Position numbers and translations under genes: made by a program. A model generated the notes under the pieces. That model saw only the letters and a program-made list of their open reading frames with translations, ran no database searches and was not told where the DNA came from. Below are positions 50,693-59,051 of a stretch of 64,000 bases of DNA, one piece after another (position 1 is the stretch's first letter; each line of letters opens with the position of its first letter). The DNA comes from JARYGU01 sp033795365 (lineage in GTDB: Bacteria > Pseudomonadota > Alphaproteobacteria > Rhizobiales > Rhizobiaceae): NCBI GenBank assembly GCA_033795365.1, contig JARYGU010000023.1, forward strand, positions 9,040-73,039, in the 5' to 3' direction.

Positions 50693-52297
50693 ATGAACGA
50701 GTTCGACGTTGTGGTGATCGGGTCCGGTTCTGCCGCTTGCGCGGCAGCTTTGCGTGCCGCCCGGGGTGGTTTGAAGGTCCTGGCCATCGAAAAATCTAAC
50801 CGCCTTGGCGGCACCTCGGCCATGTCCGGTGCAGGAATCTGGATTCCGGCGAACCATCTTGCAGCCGCCGCAGGCGTGCCAGACAGCAAAACGGAGGCGC
50901 TTGCCTATCTCCATGCCGTTCAGCCGCCGGAACAAAAGGAAAGCGACAGCGGCCGGTGGGCGACTTTCGTGGAGGCGGCTCCGGACATGCTGCAGTTCCT
51001 TGCAAAGAACACCCCGCTCGACTTCCAACTGGTCGCCGAACCCGATCCTTTCACGGAAGCGCCAGGCGGCAAGATGTTCGGCCGAATGGTAACGCCGAAT
51101 GCCTTGAGCCGGCGCCTTCTCGGCCCCTTCGCCGCAAAGCTGCGCCGTTCGACGCTGCCCCACAGCTTCACCTACAAGGAGGCCGTCGACCTGGACATCT
51201 ATCATCATCCGGTCAAAGCCGGGCTCAAGGTCTGGCATAAGCTCCTTCACCGCTGGCTGACCAATGCCGGCGGCCAGGGAACCGCGCTCATGGTCGGCCT
51301 GATCAAGGGGTGCCTTGATGCCAGCGTGGAATTCCGGTTGGAAACGCGCGCGGTCGGCCTCATTCAGGATGCGGAAAGCTGCGTGACCGGCGTCGAGGTC
51401 GAGCACAAAGGACGGAAGAGCCAGATCGATGCCACCAGGGGCGTGGTCATCGCCAGTGGCGGCTTCGAGTGGAACAAGCAGATGCTCGATCGCCATTTTC
51501 CAGGTCCGATCGACCGCATCGGCAGCCCAAGCAGCAACGAGGGCGACGGGCAGATGCTGGCTCGGCTTGCCGATGCGGCGCTCCTCTGCATGGATCAGGC
51601 AAACATCTATCCGTGCCTTCCGACGCGGTATGAACGGCGTCCGAGCGGCCTGCCCATGACATTCCAGGCCGAGCCGCATTCCATCGTGGTCAACCGCCAT
51701 GCGAAGCGCTTCGTCAGCGAAAGCGATTTCAATATCGGCGAGGCGCTGGATGCCCGCGACGAAAGCGGCATGCCGGTCAACCTGCCGGCATTCCTGGTGG
51801 GCGATCATCGCTTTCTCAACGCCGCCCTGCCCTTTCGCTGGTACGCTGCCTACGAGCGGGACTGGGTCAGGAAGGCGAACACCGTGAGCGAACTTGCCGG
51901 AAAGCTCGGGCTCCCGCCAGATGCCCTCGAGCAGACGATCGCGCGCTGGAACGCCCAGTGCAAGGCAGGCCGGGATACGGACTTCCGCCGCGGAGAGAAC
52001 AACTGGGAAGAGTACAAGGCCCATGGCGAGACGAACCGCCTGAAACCCATCGACAAACCGCCCTATATCGGGATGACGCTCAATCGCTCCATTCTTGGGA
52101 CCAAAGGCGGCGCCAGGACGAACGAGCGCGGCCAAGTGCTACGCGAAGACGGTTCCATCATTGCCGGCCTCTATGCCGCGGGCCTTGCTATGGCAAATCC
52201 CTTCGGCACGCGCGCGGTGGGCGCCGGCACGACGCTCGGCCCGAACATGACCTGGGGTTACATCGCCGCCGAAACGATTTTACAACAAAATCGGTAA
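50693..52297 (+). CDS. FAD-dependent oxidoreductase, fumarate reductase/3-ketosteroid-dehydrogenase type
   Basis: A 534-residue FAD_binding_2 flavoprotein. The FAD loop is VVVIGSGSAACAAALRAARG, followed by GGTSAMSGAGIWIPAN. The second half has VVIASGGFEWNKQML and the C-terminal GLYAAGLAMANPFGTRAVGAGTTLGPNMTWG, near-canonical for ketosteroid-dehydrogenase/fumarate-reductase-like proteins. It introduces or reduces a C=C bond next to a carbonyl. The ATG at 50693 has GGAGAGGG upstream and is preferred to 50675. It is divergent from the B12-protein gene and carries operator site 4 in its promoter, so it is a pathway enzyme of the same regulon. Confidence 0.88.
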   Translation: MNEFDVVVIGSGSAACAAALRAARGGLKVLAIEKSNRLGGTSAMSGAGIWIPANHLAAAAGVPDSKTEALAYLHAVQPPEQKESDSGRWATFVEAAPDMLQFLAKNTPLDFQLVAEPDPFTEAPGGKMFGRMVTPNALSRRLLGPFAAKLRRSTLPHSFTYKEAVDLDIYHHPVKAGLKVWHKLLHRWLTNAGGQGTALMVGLIKGCLDASVEFRLETRAVGLIQDAESCVTGVEVEHKGRKSQIDATRGVVIASGGFEWNKQMLDRHFPGPIDRIGSPSSNEGDGQMLARLADAALLCMDQANIYPCLPTRYERRPSGLPMTFQAEPHSIVVNRHAKRFVSESDFNIGEALDARDESGMPVNLPAFLVGDHRFLNAALPFRWYAAYERDWVRKANTVSELAGKLGLPPDALEQTIARWNAQCKAGRDTDFRRGENNWEEYKAHGETNRLKPIDKPPYIGMTLNRSILGTKGGARTNERGQVLREDGSIIAGLYAAGLAMANPFGTRAVGAGTTLGPNMTWGYIAAETILQQNR

Positions 52298-52448
52298 TTT
52301 ATGCCGTTGACAAGATATGGGCGCTCTTGAAGCGGATTCGAACCATCGCCAGTATCAAAAGCGATCTAAGGTGTTTCAGAACCTTCGCTTTTTGCTATTC
52401 AGGGTGTATCCGCGGCTGATGTGCCGGTAGCTGCTTTACCAGAAACGC

Positions 52449-53384
52449 TCATGCAGCTAGCTCGCCGAGATGCTGCCTGATCCACTTGGACTCTTCAGAA
52501 GCTGTTCGTCCAAAGTGCCTTTTGAAGTCACGGCTGAACTGGGCGGGGCTCACGTATCCGACCAATACCGCGACTTCGGCGATCGTTTTATCGCTGCGAG
52601 CAACCAGCAGTCTGGCTTCGTGAAGTCGCATAGCCTTGAGGTACTGCATCGGGCTTGTACCGGTGAGGTCCCTGAAGTGGACGTGGTAGGACGGAACGCT
52701 CATGCCTACATCGCGCGCTAGGCCTGCTATGGAAACCTCTAAACCCATGTTCTCCCTCATCCAGGCGAGGCTCTTTATGATCTTGCCGGACGGGCCTTCT
52801 TGCTTGAGCGCGGCGATCATCGCGCCGCCTTGGGGACCAAGAAGAAGCCGAAAATGCAGTTCGCGCAGGATGCCTGCACCAATTACGGCGCTCGCAACCG
52901 GATCGTGAAGAGCCTTCAGGAGACGGAGAAGAACATCGGCTATCTCCGCTGCCATCTTGCTTGAAGCAAGACCCCGCGGCTTTCGAACTTTCAGTTCCGT
53001 ATGCTGCTCGATCTGCAACACGATCTCGGCTGCCATTTGCATTTCGAATTCAATGTAGACAGCCAGCAGGGGCCGCTCCGGCGTGGCATCGGATTCCATC
53101 CTGAACGGAACGGGCACGGAAACGGCAAGGTAATGCTCCTCGTCATAGAGGAAGATTTCACCGTCAAGGCTACCTCGCTTGCTGCCCTGTAACACAAAAA
53201 CGGCGCCCGGCTTGTACAGAACTGGAACGTCGCGCAGCACAGCATCTGACCGCAGGATCCGAACGAAGGGGGATGCCGTAGGATTGTAGCCATGATGAGG
53301 AGCGAGACCGGTGGCAAGCTCGACAAGTTCCTCTGGGTCGGGTGCTTTGGTCGTATCACTCATAGGATTTGGCAAGAAGCTCAT
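52449..53384 (-). CDS. AraC-family regulator with AraC_N domain
   Basis: A 311-residue AraC protein: an N-terminal AraC_N-type domain (about 20-180) and two C-terminal HTHs (VSIAGLARDVGMSVPSYHVHFRDLTG and KTIAEVAVLVGYVSPAQFSRDFKRHFG). This architecture is commonly encoded divergently from a short-chain dehydrogenase, as here (SDR at 53457). Starts at 53384 and 53363 are both possible, with little ribosome-binding signal for either. It most likely activates the SDR gene. Confidence 0.88.
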   Translation of the reverse strand: MSFLPNPMSDTTKAPDPEELVELATGLAPHHGYNPTASPFVRILRSDAVLRDVPVLYKPGAVFVLQGSKRGSLDGEIFLYDEEHYLAVSVPVPFRMESDATPERPLLAVYIEFEMQMAAEIVLQIEQHTELKVRKPRGLASSKMAAEIADVLLRLLKALHDPVASAVIGAGILRELHFRLLLGPQGGAMIAALKQEGPSGKIIKSLAWMRENMGLEVSIAGLARDVGMSVPSYHVHFRDLTGTSPMQYLKAMRLHEARLLVARSDKTIAEVAVLVGYVSPAQFSRDFKRHFGRTASEESKWIRQHLGELAA

Positions 53385-53456
53385 ATGTTCTGCAATCGGA
53401 AGATCGGTGCGCTCATAGTATTTACAAACTTCGGAATAAGCCAAGGAGTTTGTAAC

Positions 53457-54284
53457 ATGTCACCAAAAACCATCTTCATTACCGGAGCCAATTCTGGTTT
53501 CGGTTTCGCAATTGCGTCTGCGGCTGTGCAGATGGGGCACAAGGTCATCGGTACCGTCCGCTCGGAAAGCTCCCGCACCGTCTTGGTTGAAGCTCTTCCG
53601 GAGGCCTGCCCTGTACTTTGTGACGTCACGGAGTTCGAGCGCCTCCCGCAGGTCGTTCGTCAGGCGGAAGAGGAGCATGGACCGGTTGATGTCTTGATCA
53701 ATAACGCCGGCTACGGTCATGAAGGCGTGATCGAAGAGTCTCCGCTCGAGGAGATGCGCCGACAGTTCGACGTCAACGTGTTCGGTGCGGTTGCAGTCGC
53801 CAAGGCGTTTCTTCCGAGGTTCCGGGAGCGCCGCCGCGGCTTTATTGTCAATGTCACGTCCATGGGCGGCATGATCACCATGCCGGGGATCGGCTACTAC
53901 TGCGGCAGCAAGTTCGCCCTGCAAGGCATCTCCGAAGTCATGCGGTCTGAGATGGCGCCATTTGGCGTTCATGTCACGACGCTCTGCCCCGGATCGTTTC
54001 GGACGGATTGGGCTGGACGTTCTATGGCTCGTACCCATCGCTCGATTGCTGACTACGATGCTCTCTTCAATCCAATCCGCGAAGCCCGCCAAGCGGTCAG
54101 CGGCAGGCAGCTCGGGAATCCCGACAAGCTTGCCGTTGCTGTGCTCGACTTGATTGAGTCGGACAACCCGCCACCTCAGCTTCTGCTCGGGAGTGACGCG
54201 TTTAAGCATGTAGCTGACCGCATCGAGCGTCTGCAGCAGGAACTAGAAGCTTGGAAGTCAGTCACGTTGTCGACTGACGGCTGA
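53457..54284 (+). CDS. Short-chain dehydrogenase (divergent partner of the AraC gene)
   Basis: A 275-residue SDR: FITGANSGFGFAIASAAVQMGH, NNAGYGHEG, NVTSMGGM and catalytic YYCGSKFAL. An AAGGAG ribosome-binding site precedes the ATG at 53457. TGANSGFG and the YYCGSK block place it in the group of oxidoreductases annotated as NADP-dependent retinol or ketoreductase-like, with no defined substrate. The AraC-SDR pair is a widespread arrangement in proteobacteria. Confidence 0.9.
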   Translation: MSPKTIFITGANSGFGFAIASAAVQMGHKVIGTVRSESSRTVLVEALPEACPVLCDVTEFERLPQVVRQAEEEHGPVDVLINNAGYGHEGVIEESPLEEMRRQFDVNVFGAVAVAKAFLPRFRERRRGFIVNVTSMGGMITMPGIGYYCGSKFALQGISEVMRSEMAPFGVHVTTLCPGSFRTDWAGRSMARTHRSIADYDALFNPIREARQAVSGRQLGNPDKLAVAVLDLIESDNPPPQLLLGSDAFKHVADRIERLQQELEAWKSVTLSTDG

Positions 54285-54355
54285 GCGATCTCAACCGGCG
54301 ATCCCGCCTACTACTGTCCAAGGTCGGCAGTGGCAGGCGCGGTCCGTCTCTTCCA

Positions 54356-54829
54356 TCATTTAGTGTCCATATCCAACGCCACCTTCTTTCGCATGAACAC
54401 CCTTTGAAAACCGTCCTGCTCGGCCCGGTCATACTCCTCCCAACCGAGCTTCTGGTAGATCTCCAAATTTTCGTGCATCAGCTCGTTGGTGTAGAGCCGG
54501 AGTTCGTCTTTGCCTTGCTCTGCGGCGTAGCGCTCCGCGTGGTCGAGAAGGTGGCGCCCAAGGCCACGTCCCTGGAACCGGGTTGCGACCGCCACATTGC
54601 CTACAAGCAGATGATCTTCCCTGATCCGCAGCACGATCAGGCCAGCGATCTCGTCTTCAACGACAACAAGCCAAACATCGCGATTTTCGACCAGAGGCCC
54701 GTAATCTTCGGTCATGGGCGCGGGTTCTCGGCCGATCCGCGTGACGTAGTGAGAGTAGGCGTCGCGGACGATTTGCCTGATTGCTGAAACATCAGCATCA
54801 CGAGCGAGAAGGATTTGAGACTTGGGCAC
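54356..54829 (-). CDS. GNAT-family N-acetyltransferase
   Basis: A 157-residue GNAT protein: the acetyl-CoA loop is VATRFQGRGLGRHLLDHAE, preceded by LVGNVAV and followed by LRLYTNELMHENLEIYQKLGW. The GTG start at 54829 has GGAGAA seven bases upstream. The LYTNELMxENLxIYxKLGW block is frequent in a widespread, uncharacterised alphaproteobacterial subgroup. It is a single-gene unit with no partner antitoxin nearby, unlike the GNAT at 23926. Confidence 0.9.
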   Translation of the reverse strand: MPKSQILLARDADVSAIRQIVRDAYSHYVTRIGREPAPMTEDYGPLVENRDVWLVVVEDEIAGLIVLRIREDHLLVGNVAVATRFQGRGLGRHLLDHAERYAAEQGKDELRLYTNELMHENLEIYQKLGWEEYDRAEQDGFQRVFMRKKVALDMDTK

Positions 54830-54868
54830 TTCTGTTCTCCGATCACTGGCCTGACCTCGAAAGCGCTG

Positions 54869-55444
54869 CTACGACATGCGCGAGCGCATTCTTCCAACCG
54901 TAAGCCAGACGGCGGTGACGAGGAAGTAGACAGCGCCAAAGGCGGCGTAGCCCGCGACATCGGCGATCGATGGGGCCTCCGGCATCCTTGCCTGGAAGAG
55001 GAAGAACACGCCAGCCAAGGCTGATTGGCCGCCGCTGAGGATCATTGCCCATTGGCCGCCGCTCGCCTTCCAGCGGCGAACAGCCGTGCTGAGCTGGAGG
55101 AGCCCCGACAGGACCGCCCACAGGCCGAACGCGGCAAGGACCCAGTTCATGCTGATCGTAAGTGCGACAGCTACCGCAATGGTCATGACCGTGCTGGCGG
55201 TGACGTTGAAGGCTTGACTTTTATTGGCGGTCAAGCCGCCGTTTCGCAACGCGTCAACCAGATTGGCGCCAGCGTCCCACGCCGGGTAGCCGATCAAAAG
55301 TGCGGCGGACACTGCTTGATTTTCGCGCGCCAAAGTCAATGCTGCCGCCACCCAAAGGAATGAGAAACCGGCGCGGACGTAGGAATAGCGCTGCAGCCAG
55401 TTGTGGTCCGCATCATCAGCGATGCCTGCTTGGTAGCTCGTCAT
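54869..55444 (-). CDS. Multi-spanning membrane protein, DUF308-like
   Basis: A 191-residue protein with about six hydrophobic helices: AGFSFLWVAAALTLAR, VTASTVMTIAVAVALTISMNWVLAAFGLWAVLSGLLQL and YAAFGAVYFLVTAVWL. The pattern of paired helices resembles DUF308/HdeD-like acid-resistance membrane proteins, but the match is only by composition. Start at the ATG at 55444; a longer frame upstream lacks similarity. No functional link to neighbours is evident. Confidence 0.7.
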   Translation of the reverse strand: MTSYQAGIADDADHNWLQRYSYVRAGFSFLWVAAALTLARENQAVSAALLIGYPAWDAGANLVDALRNGGLTANKSQAFNVTASTVMTIAVAVALTISMNWVLAAFGLWAVLSGLLQLSTAVRRWKASGGQWAMILSGGQSALAGVFFLFQARMPEAPSIADVAGYAAFGAVYFLVTAVWLTVGRMRSRMS

Positions 55445-55490
55445 AGGATTTTCTTTCTGTGTTGGGTTATCGTCGCGGGACACACAGGGG

Positions 55491-55859
55491 CTAGAGGTAG
55501 CCAGTGTGTTTTCCGAATGGCGTAGTTTGAGACCAGTCACCCTGACCGATCCGCTCGCTTTCTCCCGAGAGGCGGGCATCCCGCCCGTCTAACGATGCTT
55601 CATCCTCTGAAGCCACTCGCTCGCCTCCTCGAAGCGGCGGCGAGAGATCGGACTGCGGACCGTCGAACTCTTCGGACTTGTTCCTCGCTCGCGCCTCAAG
55701 CGCAGCGGTGATGGCCGACTGGCGCTTCGCGACCCACGTGTTGTCAGGATCCGAGGTGATCGATGTCGTGAAACAGAGCTCAGTCGCCGCAGACGGCAGG
55801 ATCGCTGACACCGCTGCAACTCTCTCCACGCGTCTGCGACTGCTCATTAGAAACCTCAT
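55491..55859 (-). CDS. Possible small hypothetical protein in a gene-poor gap
   Basis: A 122-residue open frame in the 550-base gap between the molybdoenzyme gene and the DUF308-like gene. It has no recognised domain and no ribosome-binding site of note, but contains a charged, Ser/Glu-rich tail (EARARNKSEEFDGPQSD) that reads like a real protein. ATGs at 55859 and 55847 are alternatives. It may equally be non-coding. Confidence 0.25.
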   Translation of the reverse strand: MRFLMSSRRRVERVAAVSAILPSAATELCFTTSITSDPDNTWVAKRQSAITAALEARARNKSEEFDGPQSDLSPPLRGGERVASEDEASLDGRDARLSGESERIGQGDWSQTTPFGKHTGYL

Positions 55860-55992
55860 CTTGATTGGGTTTTCGGGACGGTACTTTGAGTGTCGGAAGA
55901 CCAGCGGGATGAACCGGAGATAGCGCAACTGGTCTGGAAGACGACGCTCTCGTGAGGTGGCGCCCATGACAATTTCGGGCTTGGATGCCGGA

Positions 55993-56769
55993 TTAGATCC
56001 CCGCATACCACTCGTAGCCGCGGTCTTCCCAGAAACCGCCGTTCCCACCCCACAGGCTCGAAAAGCTGTCGACCAGCTCGATGCGCATCAGGTACTTGGC
56101 TTGTTTATAACCGAGCTGCCTCTCTACCCTCAGGCGCAGCGGTGCCCCGTGCCCGATGCTGAGCGGCTGGTTGTTCATCTCGTAGGCGAGGATGGTTTGC
56201 GGGTGAACGGCATCGAGAAGATCGATACTCTCGTAATAGACGCCACTGCCGTCCAAGGTCTTTTCCAGTTCGTCGGCACAATGGAAGACGACGTAGCGGG
56301 CATTGGGCTTTAGTCCCGTCAACGTCAGGATATTGACGAGCGGCACGCCGGTCCATTTTCCAATGGCGCTCCAACCCTCGACACAGTCGTGGCGCGTGAT
56401 CTGGGTGCGCGCCGGAAGCCGCTTCAACTGTTCCAAAGAGAGCTCCACCGGGTGCTCCACCAGACCATCAACCTTAAGCTTCCAGTCCTTGAACTTGCCT
56501 TCCGCCAACATGTTGTACTGTTCGCCGTCGGGAGCACTTGTACCGTTGACGCGAAACGACGGAGATATGTCGGACTCGCCGTATTCGCGAGCAAGTGCGT
56601 CTTTACCCTGAAGGAGGCGCTGGGCCTTCATGGTGAGACCTTCCGCCCACCGTAGAACGTTTGCGATATCCTCGTTCTGATCAAGGAGATCGCAGCCGGT
56701 CAGCGTGATCGCTCCCGCGCCGAGTGTGGAGCCGACCAGGAATTGCCGGCGGGAAAGAAAGTGGCTCAT
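55993..56769 (-). CDS. Exported molybdopterin-dependent oxidoreductase (sulfite oxidase fold, MsrP-like)
   Basis: A 258-residue protein with a Tat-type start (SRRQFLVGSTLGAG, twin Arg at 7-8) and a lipobox-like LTGC at residues 23-26, so it may be a lipoprotein or Tat substrate. The sulfite-oxidase-type domain has TRHDCVEGWSAIGKWTGVPL, where C129 is the predicted Mo ligand, and YEMNNQPLSIGHGAPLRLRVERQLGYKQAKYL. This is the MsrP/YedY-like family that reduces or oxidises sulfur or other oxyanion substrates in the periplasm. It overlaps the cytochrome b561-like gene by four bases (ATGA), which supplies electrons. Physiological substrate unknown. Confidence 0.9.
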   Translation of the reverse strand: MSHFLSRRQFLVGSTLGAGAITLTGCDLLDQNEDIANVLRWAEGLTMKAQRLLQGKDALAREYGESDISPSFRVNGTSAPDGEQYNMLAEGKFKDWKLKVDGLVEHPVELSLEQLKRLPARTQITRHDCVEGWSAIGKWTGVPLVNILTLTGLKPNARYVVFHCADELEKTLDGSGVYYESIDLLDAVHPQTILAYEMNNQPLSIGHGAPLRLRVERQLGYKQAKYLMRIELVDSFSSLWGGNGGFWEDRGYEWYAGI

Positions 56770-57620
56770 GGCCGCGTGTCCCTTTCTTCGATCGCGTAGC
56801 GCCCGGTGATCATCGAGCGAATGTTGTTCCAGGTCCCCGATAGGATGACCATGGCGATGTGCACGATCACGAACACCATAAGGAAGGAGGCCGTAAGGAA
56901 GTGGATCGTTCTGGCTGATTGCCGTCCGCCAAAGATGTCGACCAGCACAGGCAAAGCAGCATCGACACCGGGTGACATGGTCAGTCCCGTCAACACCATG
57001 AGAGGAAGCAGGACGCCGATAACAGTCAGGTAGGTCAGCTTCTGAAGTGCATTGTAGTGCCTGGCGTCCTCTCCTTGGGGAAAGCGGAGCCGGGCGTGAT
57101 CGATGACCTCGCGCCCCAGATGACGCGGCGAAAGCTCGCGTGCTGTCGGTGCAAGATCGCGCTTGAAGTGATCGCTGAGGACACCAAACCCGAGATAAAT
57201 GACCCCGTTGACGACGAAGAGCCAGGCAAAGAAGAAGTGCCAGCGACGCCCGGCAGCCAAGTCCTGGAAGGATGGTAACGTGGCCCAAGCTGGAAAGGCG
57301 CGTTTCGTTTGCCCCTCTTCGGCGGTCGAGATCCCCAGGACACCTGTTGTTGGGAGCTCGATCCCACCTACGCGCAGAAACCCGCGTGCACTGCCGCCCT
57401 CTCCTGCCGAACCGATGGTGAGGACAGCCGGATCACCATTCGCTCCATAATGTCCCCAGTAAAGCTCCGGGTGAGCGTTGAAGATCTGCAGCCCGCTCAA
57501 AAGGAGGAAGCTGAGGCAAAGCACGTTGATCCAGTGCGTAAGCCGGGTCGCGATGGAATGCCGGCGGATGAAAACTTTCCGCACCTCAGCGAGGTTATCC
57601 TTGCTGGCATATTGGGTCAT
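56766..57620 (-). CDS. Cytochrome b561-type membrane partner of the molybdoenzyme
   Basis: A 284-residue membrane protein with about four main helices and His residues suited to two b-type hemes (RRHSIATRLTHWINVLCLSFLLLSG, RRWHFFFAWLFVVNGVIYLGFG, ARHYNALQKLTYLTVIGVLLPLM, IHFLTASFLMVFVIVHIAMVI). It resembles nickel-dependent hydrogenase cytochrome b-type subunits. It would link the quinone pool to the exported molybdoenzyme. The start at 57620 is the natural length; the upstream extension is unsupported. Confidence 0.88.
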   Translation of the reverse strand: MTQYASKDNLAEVRKVFIRRHSIATRLTHWINVLCLSFLLLSGLQIFNAHPELYWGHYGANGDPAVLTIGSAGEGGSARGFLRVGGIELPTTGVLGISTAEEGQTKRAFPAWATLPSFQDLAAGRRWHFFFAWLFVVNGVIYLGFGVLSDHFKRDLAPTARELSPRHLGREVIDHARLRFPQGEDARHYNALQKLTYLTVIGVLLPLMVLTGLTMSPGVDAALPVLVDIFGGRQSARTIHFLTASFLMVFVIVHIAMVILSGTWNNIRSMITGRYAIEERDTRP

Positions 57621-57715
57621 GACGGATCTCCGCCTGTATGCTGGGTGTACGATGAAAAACAAGGAAATCGCCGGCCAGCCCGCTTAGGCGGGCGGCCTGA
57701 CCGGCGCAGGCGCGA

Positions 57716-58345
57716 TCACATCGGAGGAACCACGCCATTCTTGCCCACCAGAACCTGATGAGCCGTTGCTCCGCTTGCTGTCTTCTCGGCGGGGATGAAG
57801 ACCACTTCACCCGCAACGAGATCTTCCTCGGTGGCTGGAGCCAAGTTCACAACCGGCGTGCCTTCAGGAATGGAGATCTTCTTTTCCTTGCCATGGTAGG
57901 AGACCGTCACGGTCCGGCCGTCGACGTCCTTGACGGCATCTGCCACAGTGGCGTTTGTCATGCTGCTGTCTGGTTTCAGATCCCAGCCATAGCTTCCCTC
58001 GCCGGTTCCCTTCATGGCGGGCGGAAGGATAAGAACCTCCAGCGCACCATCGCCACCTCCCTCCTTGGGAAGCGAGGCAATGCCTACAAAGTCGCCAGGC
58101 TTGATATCAGTTACCTTGGCCGCGGCGACGCTTGAGACCTTCCAGTCATCCGCAAGCGCGACGTCGAGCATCTCTCCCTCTCTCGTCTTCACCTTGAGGG
58201 TGGAACCGCTGTAGCTGAGGATGCTGCCCCGGACGTTGATCCTTTGAGCCTTAACCTCTTCAGCGTGGGCGGGAGTGTTCGATACCGAAGCGGCCAGCAC
58301 AAGCCCGGCGCCAATAACGAAGGCGGGAATGATGTTGTTTAGCAT
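57716..58345 (-). CDS. Exported DUF5666-like/OB-fold protein
   Basis: A 209-residue exported protein with a signal peptide ending THAHA-like (TPAHA, about residue 28), then repeated beta-strand patterns: INVRGSILSYSGSTLKVKTREGEMLDVALADDWKVSS and DGRTVTVSYHGKEKKISIPEGTPVVNL. The K-G-D-FV-GIAS element in each half is typical of DUF5666-like OB folds. It lies 95 bases upstream of the cytochrome gene on the same strand, with a promoter operator copy before it, so it probably belongs to the same redox operon. Function unknown. Confidence 0.75.
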   Translation of the reverse strand: MLNNIIPAFVIGAGLVLAASVSNTPAHAEEVKAQRINVRGSILSYSGSTLKVKTREGEMLDVALADDWKVSSVAAAKVTDIKPGDFVGIASLPKEGGGDGALEVLILPPAMKGTGEGSYGWDLKPDSSMTNATVADAVKDVDGRTVTVSYHGKEKKISIPEGTPVVNLAPATEEDLVAGEVVFIPAEKTASGATAHQVLVGKNGVVPPM

Positions 58346-58354
58346 GTTTATCTT

Positions 58355-58370
58355 CCTACTAGTTGATAGG
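58355..58370. promoter_or_regulatory. Possible TetR operator before the exported OB-fold gene
   Basis: CCTA-ctagttga-TAGG, 10 bases before the start, resembling the CTACC-tttt-GGTAG site next to the TetR gene (59018). Confidence 0.4.
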
Positions 58371-58417
58371 TATGGAAATAAAAGAAAATGGCATTGGGCG
58401 GATGACCGCCCGCTACC

Positions 58418-59008
58418 TTAGTGAGCCGCCTGGGGTGACAAGCGGCGAAGGGTGGGAGCAAGGATGAGGGCGAATGTCTCGCCGTCCCCATAAGCACGAG
58501 CCGAAAGCATGGCACCATGAACCGACGCCATGAACGCCTCAGCCTCGACATCAGGCGAAGCGGACAAGACGAGAGATCCCTCCTCGCCTCCCCGCTGCAT
58601 GACAGATGTCAGCCATTTCGAGATGAGGCGGAAAAATGCTCTGACTTCCACCGCGACCTCTGGAGGCAAGACCGGCAATTCGCTCGCGAGCATTGCGCAC
58701 ACACAGAACGGCCTGCTCGCATCTTCAATACACTTGGCCCAATGGTTGGTGTAGGCCTGAAGCAGAGTCAGCGGATCTTGCACCTTCTGCTCAAGAGCAG
58801 CGAAACCAGCCCGCGCATCCTCGACGTAGCGAGCCACCAACACACGAGCCAGATCCACCTTGCTGGGAAAATGATGGTGGATGCTGGCTTTGCGGATACC
58901 GATGACCTCGGCGATATCCGCGTAGCTGAAGCCGTTGTAGCCACCGTTCGTGATCAAGGTTCTCGTGCAGGCAAGGATTTCTTCGGAAGTCGTACCAAGG
59001 TTGCTCAT
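58418..59008 (-). CDS. TetR-family regulator
   Basis: A 196-residue TetR protein. The HTH is NGGYNGFSYADIAEVIGIRKASIHHHFPSKVDLA (residues about 20-53). The C-terminal domain, with CVCAMLASELPVLPPEVAVEVRAFF, resembles the TetR_C_16/AcrR-type group that includes Cys-containing redox sensors. It lies upstream of, and on the same strand as, the molybdoenzyme operon, and a palindrome sits 10 bases before its start. It likely controls itself and that operon. Confidence 0.9.
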   Translation of the reverse strand: MSNLGTTSEEILACTRTLITNGGYNGFSYADIAEVIGIRKASIHHHFPSKVDLARVLVARYVEDARAGFAALEQKVQDPLTLLQAYTNHWAKCIEDASRPFCVCAMLASELPVLPPEVAVEVRAFFRLISKWLTSVMQRGGEEGSLVLSASPDVEAEAFMASVHGAMLSARAYGDGETFALILAPTLRRLSPQAAH

Positions 59009-59017
59009 GCATCTTGT

Positions 59018-59031
59018 CTACCTTTTGGTAG
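59018..59031. promoter_or_regulatory. Probable TetR autoregulatory operator
   Basis: CTACC-tttt-GGTAG, a perfect 5-bp inverted repeat 10 bases before the TetR ATG, immediately followed by a second GTAG. Confidence 0.55.
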
Positions 59032-59051
59032 GTAGAGTGTCAAGCGGACAA

